Made by a program: the position numbers and the translations under genes. Under the pieces are notes generated by a model. It ran no database searches and was not told where the DNA came from. It saw nothing but the letters and a program-made list of their open reading frames with translations. A stretch of 64,000 nucleotides of DNA from Magnaporthiopsis rhizophila (lineage: Eukaryota > Ascomycota > Sordariomycetes > Magnaporthales > Magnaporthaceae), in NCBI GenBank assembly GCA_003049465.1, contig PYSS01000042.1, positions 186,001 through 250,000 of the forward strand, written 5' to 3'. Shown here one piece after another: positions 36,101 through 46,810 of this stretch (position 1 is its first letter; each line of letters starts with the position of its first letter).

Positions 36101-36823
36101 TATGCGCTCCACCTCGGGCGCAAATGGGTCTGAAAGACCGGCAGCTGTCGCGAACGAATGCGACGAGTGACGGGAAATGGGGCGAGTTCAGATCTTGTGG
36201 CGGCATGTTTTGCTCGATGACAATGCGCGACGCGCGGGCTTTGGCCTCGAGGCGGGGCCGGATCTTGGGTGGCTTACCCCTGCTTTTCTCCTCGTCCATG
36301 TACCACCTGGTCGGGGTGCCACAGACGAGAGCCGAACCGTTGGACCGGCATATCGTAACGGTCGTATCGCCAGAGCGAAGGCGAGGATGCGCACGCGGCC
36401 GGCGATACTACGCTCGGACGCCGACGGGGCGAGCCGCCGGCCGAGACGACGCGACCTTGCCACCTAGCAAGCTAGGCCGACGCCGGCCCTTTTAACCCCT
36501 TCCATCCCACGCCACCGGCCTCGTTTCCAGACCGAATTTCTGCTCGTCTTGGGTATTAAGGACTCTGCCACTGGGTAAAACGGCGCTGCGTGCACGCCGT
36601 TGAGGCAGGAGCCAACCATGAACGGCGAGGGACCAAGCGATGACGAAGCAGCACGCCGAGCGGCTTCGTGTTCTCGCAGTGCCAGCCGGCGGTTGTTAGG
36701 CACCATGCCTCGGGTACGCGCTCACCGCTCGTTTATGTCCCGCAGCTGGAGCTGGCCTGGGACGCCCCGGGACATGATTTCTGGGAAGCCACGGCGTGGC
36801 AAGAGCACCGATGCTGTGGTTCT

Positions 36824-36904
<81 letters not shown>

Positions 36905-37474
36905 TTCTCTCCGCCATGCCTTCTCTGCCTTGCTCAACGCAGTAGCGACCTTTCGGTCTCCTTCCTGAGACAGCAAACCTTCCGGTTCGACCCGTCTTGT
37001 GGGCGCGGCGGACAGCTGACAGTTGGCCCTTTGGCCACCGCCGAACGAACAGGACTTTAGCCAGCACGGCCGAACCTTCCGGTCAGGCGACTACACTGCC
37101 AGGAACATTGACAAGACAGGGCGGTGAACCAAATCGGGCTGTGTGATGTTCTTTGGGAGTCGTTGGCTATTCGAGCGAGCTGCAACAACGCTGCCGTTGG
37201 ACGGCATCCAAATGTTCCCGCCTCCCGACCGAGGAGTTCCAGGTCGGCAGCCACTTCGCTGTTCTGCGCAGGCCCAGATGCAGCCTCTTTTCGCCGTCTG
37301 CTGCTTCTCCCTTCTGACGTTTTGGCCTGTGCTACAGCTGGTCGTCGTGGCGTGGATTCCTTCTCGCAGTGGCTGTGGCAATCGGTTGCCTTCGACGCCA
37401 GGGGACCAGCAGAATCAGAAAAACAAAAGACGCACGCTGTTTGCCACAAGCCCACGGTGCACTCGAGCTCATCA
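33115..37474. other. 4.4 kb without a recognisable gene
   Basis: Frames of 130-240 codons occur on both strands (for example plus 33716-34444 and 35893-36495), but they are Arg/Pro/Ser-rich, overlap each other and show no family motif. The block contains a long CT microsatellite and an A15 run near 35992-36006. Confidence 0.4.
36826..36906. repeat. (CT)35 microsatellite followed by a T run
   Basis: About 71 bases of uninterrupted CT dinucleotide are followed by about 11 T. Such a homopyrimidine tract is likely to be length-polymorphic and hard to sequence. It lies in non-coding DNA. Confidence 0.95.
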
Positions 37475-40192
37475 TCACTGTTCCAACTGCACCGCCAAAA
37501 TCAAATCCTGCAACTCCTTATTCTCCTTTAATGCCTTCAAAGCAGCCTCATAAAACCTAAACAAATCCACCAACCTTTCCAATATGTCACCCTCCAAATA
37601 CTTCTTCGCCATCCCCAAAGCCGTCACCCCATCCTCACTCTCCGCCCACGCCGGTGCTCCATTCGCCAGCAACACTCTCGCAATCTTAATGCGCCCGTGC
37701 CGACAAGCAAAATGCAGCATTGCCCATAACCGCGGCGTGTGGAGGTCCGCGTTCTTGGGATTGATGCCCACCAGCGACTGCGCAAGCTCGGCGTCGTCGC
37801 CGGCGACGATGGTCGCGAAAAGTATGGTCGTGGACAGAGCCTCCTTGGAACTGGAATGGAGATAAGGAATAAGGAAGGAGAGTGCCGTGCTATTGTTGAC
37901 TGCAGGCCCGGAGGAGTAGGGCTCTCGCAGGAGCTCTCCCAGGAGCTCGGGGAGAAGGCGGCGGACCGTCCTCTTCGCGTCTTCGGGGCGGTCTTGGTTA
38001 AGACGGTCCAAGACGGCACGAATGGCGACTTTGTCGCCACCGACGCAGGCATTGAAGAAGATGCTTTGGGATAAGGGGAGATCCCAGTCTACCGCGGTCT
38101 TCTCGAGGAGCTCGGTGATGACGTCGGGCGGTACATCTGCGTGCGAAAAAGCCAAGGCAGAGGGCCTCTTGCCTTGGTCGTTGAGGCAGCTTGGGTCCGC
38201 GTCGGCCTCGAGGAGCCGTGAGACGGCCTTCCATGAGCCGCTTGTGGCAGTAGCGTGGAGGGGAGTGTTGCCGCCAGCGTGCTTCGCATTCACGTCGAAC
38301 CCAGCGGCAATCAGGAGGTCCATGCAATCGACATGGTTGCCGCGAGCGGCTTGATGTAGCGGGCTTAGCGTTAGGTGCGATGCATCCCCCATCTGGCCCA
38401 GGCTGCTGCCGTGCTCCAAGAGCCATCGAACCGCAATGGCATGGCCCTGCTCACAGGCAATCCCCAGAGGAGTTTCCCCACCCTTGTTCTGCTTGCCCAC
38501 ATCTCCTCCCGCATCAACGAGAAGCTCCAGGACTGGAACCGAGCCAGAGCGGGCCGCCAGGTGAAGTGGCGTATTCCTACTCTTATCTCTGTGATGGACG
38601 TTGCACTCGCCCAGCAGCTCCTTTACAACGTCCGCAGCGCCACAAAGCGCTGCAAGGTGTAGACTTGTCCGGCCGCATAGGTCTTCATGGTTCGGGTTCC
38701 AGCCATGCTCCAACAAGAGCTGAACCAGCGCAATGTCGTCTTCACAGGCGGCAATCTCCAGCGCACTCCAGCCGTGGGGTTCAACATAGTACTTTCGGAC
38801 CTCGCCCCGAGACAGTGTTGCGTCGAGGAGGGTCCGAGTCCCAGATAGAAACCCGTGTTGTGCGCAGACGGATAGGAGGATGGCACAAGACATGTCGTCG
38901 ATATAGCTAATCTTGCCACCGACTTCCAGGTGGGCAGCGGCGAGGATGCGGGATCCGACTGACAAATATGGCTCAATGTTGTGGGCGCGGGCGTCGTTGT
39001 CGGATTTGACATCGACACCACTCTCGAGGTGTCGCAAGGGGAAGTAGAGCATATCCCGGCGGCTGTGATGGATGTCTCCTAAGCTGAGGGGATGGTTCAG
39101 ATATTGCATTTTGATGGGCACACCGTGGTTCCACAGAGACTCGACAATGGGAAGATGCCCTCTTTTTATGGCTTCTTCCATCAGGTCCGTTTTCCCAGCC
39201 TTCGGGTTGAGGCCTTGGCTAATCAGGAAATTGAGGCAGTCCAGATGACCGCCTGCACATGCCCAGTAGGCCGCCGTTTCCCCAGCCTCATCGAGCGTGT
39301 TGATCTGAACCCCTGCTGTGAGGAGGAGCTCGAGGATTCCCCGCTGGCCTTTTAGAGCCGCTAGATGAAGGAGCGGTAGACCCTGGTTCACCTTATGGAA
39401 AGCATCGGAGCCGGCTTCGATCAAGGCTAGGGCGTTTTCGACTTTTCCGCCAAGGATGGAGTCAACTCGAGGTGTACCGCCAAGTGACCCGGCGATCGCG
39501 TCCAACTTGGCACCGTGTTTGACGAGGTACCTGACCACATTGGCTTTGAGTCGCAGTGCCGCAATGTGTAAAGCAGTGAATCCATCGTTGTCCACGGCAT
39601 TGACATCGACACCGGCCTCCAGAAGGAGTTTGATTGGCGCCAGCACCATGTGGCTTACGGGAACGAATCGAAGCATAAAGTGTAGCGTGGTTCCGCCTTT
39701 TGTGGGGTGCTTATCTAGGAGACTTTTCCCATGACGAAGGAAGACGTCGAGGAGGACGCTGTTATCGTTGCAGATGGCGGCACAAAATGCCCGAAACCAC
39801 TCGGCCTCGTGTTGCGATGGCCGGGAGCCCTGTTGGACAAGGCAGTCGAGGATGCTGTCGTCTGTGGAAGAGCCATTGAACAGCTTGGTCATGGCCAAGT
39901 CGACGGGGGAGAGTCCCTCTTTATCCCTTAAGTGGAGGAGGCTCGAGCTGGCCGTGCTGGCGACGAGTAGCTTGCACGTTTCGAGGTCGTTTGCAGCCAC
40001 AGCGAGGTGGAGGGGAGTCTGGGCCTCATCATTGGGGAGGTTAGCGGGAACACCGCTTAGGATCAGGGGACGAGCGAGGGAGGCGCCGCGTTTCCGGACG
40101 GCCCAATGCAACAAGCTATCCCCGTGGGTGTTGTTGCATGAGATATGGCCCATGAGCGTAGCCTCAATAGCGAGGCCTCGACTCACAGACAT
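37475..40192 (-). CDS. large ankyrin-repeat protein
   Basis: A single 905-codon exon encodes ankyrin repeats over almost its full length, for example DEAQTPLHLAVAANDLETCKLLV, DNDGFTALHIAALRLKANVVRYL, RTSLHLAALCGAADVVKELL, NTPLHLAARSGSVPVLELLVDAG and NTPLHATATSGSWKAVSRLLEA. I count at least 15 recognisable or degenerate repeats. The last 35 residues are a charged helix (YEAALKALKENKELQDLILA). No N-terminal effector domain is present in this exon. The frame is open a little upstream of the ATG to an AG after a CTAAC, so a short 5' exon is possible. Ankyrin arrays bind proteins and are common sensor or repeat domains in fungal recognition proteins. It is transcribed head to head with another ankyrin gene 370 bp away. 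Confidence 0.85.
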   Translation of the reverse strand: MSVSRGLAIEATLMGHISCNNTHGDSLLHWAVRKRGASLARPLILSGVPANLPNDEAQTPLHLAVAANDLETCKLLVASTASSSLLHLRDKEGLSPVDLAMTKLFNGSSTDDSILDCLVQQGSRPSQHEAEWFRAFCAAICNDNSVLLDVFLRHGKSLLDKHPTKGGTTLHFMLRFVPVSHMVLAPIKLLLEAGVDVNAVDNDGFTALHIAALRLKANVVRYLVKHGAKLDAIAGSLGGTPRVDSILGGKVENALALIEAGSDAFHKVNQGLPLLHLAALKGQRGILELLLTAGVQINTLDEAGETAAYWACAGGHLDCLNFLISQGLNPKAGKTDLMEEAIKRGHLPIVESLWNHGVPIKMQYLNHPLSLGDIHHSRRDMLYFPLRHLESGVDVKSDNDARAHNIEPYLSVGSRILAAAHLEVGGKISYIDDMSCAILLSVCAQHGFLSGTRTLLDATLSRGEVRKYYVEPHGWSALEIAACEDDIALVQLLLEHGWNPNHEDLCGRTSLHLAALCGAADVVKELLGECNVHHRDKSRNTPLHLAARSGSVPVLELLVDAGGDVGKQNKGGETPLGIACEQGHAIAVRWLLEHGSSLGQMGDASHLTLSPLHQAARGNHVDCMDLLIAAGFDVNAKHAGGNTPLHATATSGSWKAVSRLLEADADPSCLNDQGKRPSALAFSHADVPPDVITELLEKTAVDWDLPLSQSIFFNACVGGDKVAIRAVLDRLNQDRPEDAKRTVRRLLPELLGELLREPYSSGPAVNNSTALSFLIPYLHSSSKEALSTTILFATIVAGDDAELAQSLVGINPKNADLHTPRLWAMLHFACRHGRIKIARVLLANGAPAWAESEDGVTALGMAKKYLEGDILERLVDLFRFYEAALKALKENKELQDLILAVQLEQ

Positions 40193-40559
40193 GTTGAAAG
40201 CCGGAGCCGATGCCGAGTCGCTTCAGGGAGTTAGTTGGTAAGGAGGGAGTGTTTTGCAAGCCGCGTGGAATGACCGATGTTGCGGGCAGGTGGGAGGGAG
40301 TCTAAAGGGGTGTCAGGAGAGCTCAGCCTGCCTGCGAGCTGCAGCGCGTCGGGTGTGTGTCGCTTTAGCCGCTCCAATCGGGCACGATCTTCCATGCCCG
40401 ATCACCGCCGCCGCTACGAATCACTGCATGATCAGCAAACAGATGTGCGGGGTCAGGCTGTCTCCCTCCATCCGTTGTTCCCTTGCCTGTCAACCTAGCC
40501 TTGGATCCCTGGCCATCGTCCATAACAACATCATTGAGGCGATCAGCGAATTCATCGAC

Positions 40560-42879
40560 ATGGCTTCTGAGACGTCGTCCAACCGCTATCGCGAGCGAAC
40601 CCACACCCACACTCACGATCGTGTCATTATACAAGACTACGGTCAGTTCGTTAACCCGACAACCACAAGTCTGGTCTTGCCACGGCCCAAGAAGGAGGAG
40701 GAGACCAAGGCCGATCGACTCCCAGCGACGTGGGACCTCTTCCAGGCCGTAAACTGGGCAAGGTGTGAGGGTCTGCTCGGCAACACCGCCACTGTCGACT
40801 TCTCGTCCGAGCTCGGGGCTTTTCTCGCACGGGGTGGTTTCTTCCAAACTCGCCGCTTCCCTGCCCAGCGGGTGGCAAAGTATCCCTTGGTCCCCGACGC
40901 AACCGGTGTTCTCCCCAAGAGCACTTACCTGTCTCTGTTGACGGAGCTGCGAATCCTCTCCCACCCTCCACTTATGGAGCATGGCGGCATCGTACGGTTG
41001 ACGTCGGTGCTATGGACCCGCATCGATCCCGTCGCACATTCATGGGTTCCAGTGCTCCTTTTGGAGGAGGCTCAACGAGGAATTACGCAAAAGAGGCGAG
41101 ACTCTAGGCCCGCTTCTCCCTTCCCTTTCGGGGCCCGGCCACGTTCTTCCTGACGGCCTCTCGAACAACCCACGGTCTACGAATTACGTCTTCCAGGCGG
41201 TGGCCTTGCGTCCGTTTCACGAGCGACTAGCTCATGGAGGGAAGGGCTGGCTTAACGCCATGGGGCAGACTTTGCTCGTTCTCCGTGACTTCGACCTGGC
41301 TACGAAGTTGCCGATATCCGTACTCCCACAGCTTCTCCACCCAACAGGCTGTAGCACAGCCATCCTGAAGCTCCTGTCCGAGGATGATTTCCTCGAGGGG
41401 ACGAGCGACCCGGCAAAGTTCTGGGCCGACGTCGCCGAAGAGATCATTCCAACAGAAGACACCACGACCGTCCTGCACGCCATGAAACGGGCCAAGAAAT
41501 ACTCTGCCGACAGCCGTCTCCCAAATACCGAGAAGCTTCTGGAACTCTGTACGGAGAGTTTCAGCTGTGATGCAAGCGTGGTTGACGCCATTGCCGGTGA
41601 GGGCGTCAAGGTGGACTTTCCGACCCAGCAAGGCCGGACACCCCTGATGGGGGCAGTGTTGCACCGGAATTTCGAGATTGCTTCTGCTCTCATCCGCCAC
41701 GGGGCAGACGTCAATGTCCTATGGAAACCCATTTTTGCCGAGTCGCCAGAGGAAAAGGATAATCCCGACGCGAACATACTCTGCGAGTATGTCGCGAGCA
41801 ATCTGGACACGGTCATTGCACCGCTAAGATACCTCCTTGAGCCGTTGCACTCCAAGAAGGACTCGGTTCCGTCGTTCATCGTGATTCCCAGGTCGAAGTC
41901 AACGGCGTTGCACCTGGCCTGCCGGAACGGAAACCCGCTGATCGTGGGCTACCTCCTCCAAAAGTTCAACACGCCATACCACTTGGACTTTGTTGACATC
42001 GGAAGTCTCACAGCTCTGCACTATGCCGTGTTGGGCGGCCAGGTCGAAATTGCTAGGATGCTCTGCCAGGCAGGTGCGCGGGTCGACATCCTTACTGGGA
42101 ACGAATCGTTGGATCCCAAGGACCGCCAAAACGCTCTCGACTACTGCCATCTCCTGTTCGCCCTAAATATCCGTGAACTGCAGCACGACTCCCCAGGCAT
42201 CGGCCGAGACATCGAGGATGTCTACCTGGGCCGGTTGGAAATCGCTAAAATCCTGGTGCGAGAGCGTCAAGCTGTTCGCACGGTTGGCTCCAGGGATGAG
42301 GACGGCATGGTTTGGTCCTTCAAGTTGTGTCTCTATGCCGCCCAGGAGAACATGACCCGTCTTTTGAGAGGGGCCCTGGAGAACCTCCGAAACGATGCCG
42401 CATCTGGCATGTCCTGGCAGGAGGCGTTAGACCAGCTGCTTGTTCATGCTGTTGTCCGCGGCCATGCTGGCACCACCAAACTGCTCGTCGATCATGGCGC
42501 CAATGTGAACCAGTTGCTGCCTATAGACAGTCAGGCGGCCCTCCTTCACGAAGCCGTGGCGCGGTCGCATGCCGAAGTAGTTTACGTCCTGTTGCGGGCT
42601 GGCGCTGATGTGAATGCCTACGACAAGGAAGGCTGGCCACCCTTCAAGCATGCCTTGCGATTGAATGACCTTGCTACCTGTCGGGTGCTGAAACATTTCG
42701 GGGGCTCGATCACGCTGGGGAAAGACTACTTGGTCCGGAGGCTCGCAGATAGCGGTGTGATGGATATGGAGGCGGCGAGGACATTTCTACAGGGACAGAA
42801 CCTGCATATGACCGTAAAGCTGGAAGGGGAGCCCAGCGACGACGACACAGAGGGCGAGGAAGAAGACGATACGGATTAG
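40560..42879 (+). pseudogene. kinase-N-lobe/ankyrin protein, frameshifted
   Basis: From the ATG at 40560 about 170 codons resemble a kinase N-lobe: a loose Gly-rich strand (SELGAFLARGGFF), RVAKYPL with a possible beta-3 Lys, LTELRILSHPP as helix C with its Glu, and WVPVLLLEEA as the hinge. Near 41065 a one-base shift moves the reading to the frame carrying RLNEELRKRGETLGPLLPSL, which then stays open for about 600 codons to 42879. The second part lacks HxD and DFG motifs, so the catalytic C-lobe is absent. From about 41620 it has ankyrin repeats (GRTPLMGAVLHRNFEIASALIRHGADVN; STALHLACRNGNPLIVGYLL; ALLHEAVARSHAEVVYVLLRAGADVN) and an acidic tail. No GT-AG intron explains the shift. It could be a broken gene or an assembly error. 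Confidence 0.6.
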
Positions 42880-42974
42880 ATATCAGAGGGAGTGGAAGGG
42901 GAAACAAATGGTGATGAGTGATGACTGAACTCTGTAGATTACACTCCTCCATTTCTAGTCTGGAATAATCACAA

Positions 42975-44911
42975 TCACACTCCATCAACACAGAGCAACA
43001 GCCTAGCAACAACCTCATCCGCAAACACCAACGCCATCCTCCCCTCCTGTCCCTGAACACCACCTGTCTCATCCCACCGGAACTCATCCTCCAAGCACGC
43101 CATCATGGCATCCCGATACGTTGTGCCCATCCTATGCGCGACGACGGGCAAATAGTTCAGCACGCACGGCAGCAGGTCCTCGCGCCCGTCGAACCTGGGC
43201 AGGTCCTGCCACATGGCAATCTCAAACAGCACCAGCCCCAGCGCGTGGACGTCGTGCTTGGGCTGGAACCGCACGTGGGCGCTGCTGCGCAGATCCGGGT
43301 GCTGCCACAGCCCGAGCGGCGAGTCCCGGTCGCGCGTGTCGACGGTGACTTCAAATTGCTTTTCGCGGCGCGAGACGCCGAAGCAGGTAATCAGCGGCCG
43401 GGCGAAGTCGATACTGTTAGCGCCACCGCCCTGCGACGATCGGAAGAGCAGGACGTTCCAGCTGCAGAGGCTCTTGTGGACCCAGGAGACGCTGAGGAGC
43501 GAGAGGACGGCGTCGGCTATGGCGTGGGCGAGACGGTAGCGCTCCTCGAGGGTGGCGAGAGTGTTGCTGCGGCCGATGCGTTTCTGCATACCGAAAGGGG
43601 TGAGGTCACGCCGGCTGGTGGTTGGGAGGAGTGAGTAGAGCGGGGTTGGTTCGCGGTTCGGGTCGGCCGAGTCCGGGAGGGAGTAGACGAGGCCGAAGTG
43701 AGTGTGGCTGTAGCGGATGTAGCCGTGGCAGCTAGGGAGCGCCTTGAAGTAGGGCTGTCCCGCGAGCTTGAGAAGGACGGCGAGAGTGGCGATCCGTTGG
43801 TGGAGGAGCTGTATGTCGGCGTCGGGCAGTGAATCGGGAAATTGCGTCCCTTCTACCAAAACTGTGGAAGTTGAACCGTCCGTCCGCAGCTTGCAGAGGG
43901 TGCGTGTGTGTTTTTGTTTCCCCTGAGTGGCGGGCGTATGAGGAGAGGTGACCAGCATCTTTTCCTCAAGGACAACGCTTTGTAGCTCGGATTGTGAAAC
44001 GTCTCCCTCAAGCTGCATCGCCTTGAGCGTGGTGGTGTTGTAAATCTGCTGATAGAGCTCAGCACCACGGCCAGCCTGTGTTGCCGTTATCTCCCCAATG
44101 GCTCGCAATTCGGTCGGTTCGGCCGTGATGGACAGCATCTTCAGGCTAACAAGTCGCCTGGTCAGATCGGCTCCGTTGTTGTCAGGACGAGGAGAAAACG
44201 GTGGAAGGATCGATTCCAGGCGGTCATTGAGATCCCTTAATGTCTTCAATGTCTCCTCGATCTTCACCCGGTCGCTCAGGTCGTCGGAAATCGACCAGCT
44301 GAAATTGACCTTGCGGAAGAAGCTCACGGCCCGGCTTCGCTCCTGTCGAGTGGCAGCATTCCGAGAGAGCGCCGCAGAGACGCGCGAACTAGAAAAGAGC
44401 GGATCAAGGCTGCGCACTCCAGTTGACGCAGGTGGCGAGGCCACCGCCGATGTGGCAGCGGGGGACGACGAGGGGCCAGAAGTGAGATCTAGGCCATACT
44501 TGCCCCTCAGCTTGTTGAGTTTCTCAAGGCATCTGTATACCTCAGAGAGGATTCCCAGAACCGTCTCTTCGACGGCCTGATAGTCCTGCGTCGCCCAGTT
44601 AGCATCAGCAGCGAGCAGGATGCATCTTCGCAGCGCGTGATCGGGCACAATCGGCTCCCCGGATGCGCGACCTTTGCGGACGAGCCCACTGGCTTGCACC
44701 CAGCTTTCGAAACGGAAGTATTCGGCCGCAATGAGCGTGGATAGGGCACCTGGCAGGAGGCATTCGAGTATTAGTTAGCCAAAACTGCCCATCCGCGAGC
44801 TCGAGATTTGCACTTACCGGCTGAATCGGAAAAGCTGCGCGCCGAGGAGATATGGCGATAAAGCCGAAAGACTTGGTAGAAGAGGGACGTTGAGCTTGAT
44901 GCCACGTCCAT
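42975..44911 (-). CDS. HeLo-like domain plus pseudokinase protein
   Basis: Two exons, 44911-44818 and 44749-42975, join across a GTAAGT...CCAG intron (SAG|ALSTLIAAEYFRFESW), giving 622 residues. Residues 1 to about 230 are helical and follow the HeLo/prion-inhibition N-terminal pattern seen in HET-s-type proteins: FYQVFRLYRHISSA, an AEYFRFESWV helix and a later SDRVKIEETLKTLRDLNDRLE helix. Residues about 310-610 look like a kinase C-lobe of the DUF7580 type: WVHKSLCSWNVLLF has HKS (456-458) where active kinases have HRD, with Asn463 kept; KHDVHALGLVLFEIAMW matches helix F; no DFG is seen. HeLo domains can insert in membranes and kill cells when triggered. A cell-death or recognition role is inferred from architecture and neighbours. 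Confidence 0.8.
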
Positions 44912-46273
44912 ACCGTCGTGCTTGCGGTGCGATGCCTTCACGCCCCAATGCGTTGCGTAACACTAAAAGACAGACATCATATATGCGGCCAAACGTCCGC
45001 CTTTTATGGTTACCAGTACTGTAGAATCAAAGCTGCACCTCCTGCGGCGAAGCCGTGTCAACCGCTAAGAGGCTCGCTAATATCGGCGGTGGCAGTGCCG
45101 CCAATGAGACCCAAGGAGACGATTTTTCCAGAATAAGACTCCACATGCACCAATTCCACACCCTCCTGGTGCTGCATAAGGGGAGCAAAGTGAAAAAAAG
45201 TAGAAAAAAGAATTAGCATAGGGACCCATACGGCTTTGCCCGAGGCTGCACCAGACGTCCTCATCTTGCCTTTTGCCCACGGTCCTTCCTTATTGTCGCC
45301 TCGCCCTTGGTGACCATCTCGTATGTCCTGGACAAATATCCTTGACGCAGATGCTTACGATGTCGTTGTGGGAGAGCGGGAATTGGCCTTCCAATAACTC
45401 GTCATTTCGATATCCAGCCCCACGGCTAAAATCCTGGGTGGTCCTGGAGGTCTCGTCGGTCCTGCTTAGCCTTGGTCCCGTTCCGAAACCAATATCAAAA
45501 CTGTCCTCGCGAGCCATCATTCGTTCTTAGAGATGGATATGATGCCAGTCCTAGCACACCGGAACAGCGCGCCGGATAATGACGAGGATAAGGGCCTTGA
45601 GGAGGAGGATGATAACGATGAAACACTACAGGAGGAATAGGAGGTCGTGACGCCGACCCCGAAAATGGAGAAGTCGTCTGCGAAGAGGATCCCGGGCACC
45701 AAGAGCATCGGCGAGATGTTCGGCTCCATAAGGAATCAGGACACGTCAAGGTCTCGGACTGGAAGAACCCCATTGGGGGTAATGCACAGCACTATAAGGC
45801 CTCCCCTACCAAACGTGAGACGAAGGCCGACGAGGAGGACAACATCCAAAAGCTGCACACGGACTGGAAATCGGGCTCCAGCACTGGCTTCAATGCGAGC
45901 GAGCTGGCCTGGATGGAGGAGGGCATCTCGACGAGACTCCCCATCGGGCTTGTCAATGACACGAGGCGCTAGGTCGCGGACGGCTGGGCAAGTATGTCGT
46001 CTTCAGCTCCAAAGGCATCCAGCCTAGTAGCCCCTGGGAGAGCAAAGTAGCACGTTCTGGACATGCCAAGCCAATCACGGCCTGGTCCAAGGCAAGGAAA
46101 TACCTATTTGCTGATACATGCCTTTGTTTTTCCTTCTTTGTTGCGGGAAATCCCCGCCATGATAGAGGCAATCAGAGATACACGCGTTGAAATGGGAGGA
46201 GGGAAATAGAACAGGCGTGAAAAACCTGGACCTGCGACACAGGCAAACAAATCAAACCCCAACTCGAACCAAA
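44912..46273. other. intergenic, one possible coding relic
   Basis: From about 45735 to 45972 a plus-strand frame reads with good codon bias (VSDWKNPIGGNAQHYK; TGFNASELAWMEEGIS) to a TAG, but I see no matching start and cannot name it. The rest holds no clear feature. Confidence 0.35.
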
Positions 46274-46810
46274 ATGCCAAACCGCCAGCCAACTGCCACA
46301 GTCAACATGGAGCGGCTCCACCAGACCTACTTTGATACCATCGCCAGAGTTACCAAGACCAGCGTCCGAACGCAGATGCAGATCCTCCTACGCGCATGTC
46401 TCAAGGGTGTCTTCGACCAGGTTGCCCAAAAGAACACGGCTGGCACACGCCTCGTCCTTCCGAGAGCTAACATGACGGCCAGGAGCCTCGCCAAATGCGC
46501 CACAAGGCTTCCCGTCGATCCTGCCTTCATGGCAGGCCGCTCGGGCCGCATCCCAAACAAAAACTTCGTGGCCAAAGCCGCCATCGAGGCTGCCGTTGAG
46601 TTTCTCACAGACCCAGCGCCAGTTGTGCCCGGCGCCAGCGTGGAGCTTGCCGCGCGCCGCCATCTCGTCGAGGGAGTTACGCAAACCGCCCCGAGCGTGG
46701 TCGAGGACGCCCGCCTCACGGGCGAGGGCGAGAACGATCGATGCTGGGCAGCTGCGCAGTGTCGGGTGACTGGTCGAGGCTATCACGCGTTCGGTACGCT
46801 ATGGGGGTGA
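46274..46810 (+). CDS. hypothetical protein
   Basis: The 178-residue frame starts at an ATG in a good ACCAAAATG context after an A-rich leader. Codons are strongly C-ending through about residue 155, supporting real coding; the last 20 residues are less convincing, so a 3' intron with a donor near 46768 is possible. The first 115 residues are basic and helical (YFDTIARVTKTSVRTQMQILLRACL; NKNFVAKAAIEAAVEFL). There is no signal peptide or membrane span. The family is not recognised. Confidence 0.5.
   Translation: MPNRQPTATVNMERLHQTYFDTIARVTKTSVRTQMQILLRACLKGVFDQVAQKNTAGTRLVLPRANMTARSLAKCATRLPVDPAFMAGRSGRIPNKNFVAKAAIEAAVEFLTDPAPVVPGASVELAARRHLVEGVTQTAPSVVEDARLTGEGENDRCWAAAQCRVTGRGYHAFGTLWG

Noticed and set aside
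40365..40982. Minus-strand 205-codon frame between the two ankyrin genes
   Set aside because: It overlaps the kinase-like N-lobe on the other strand and shows no family resemblance; a shared promoter region is more likely.
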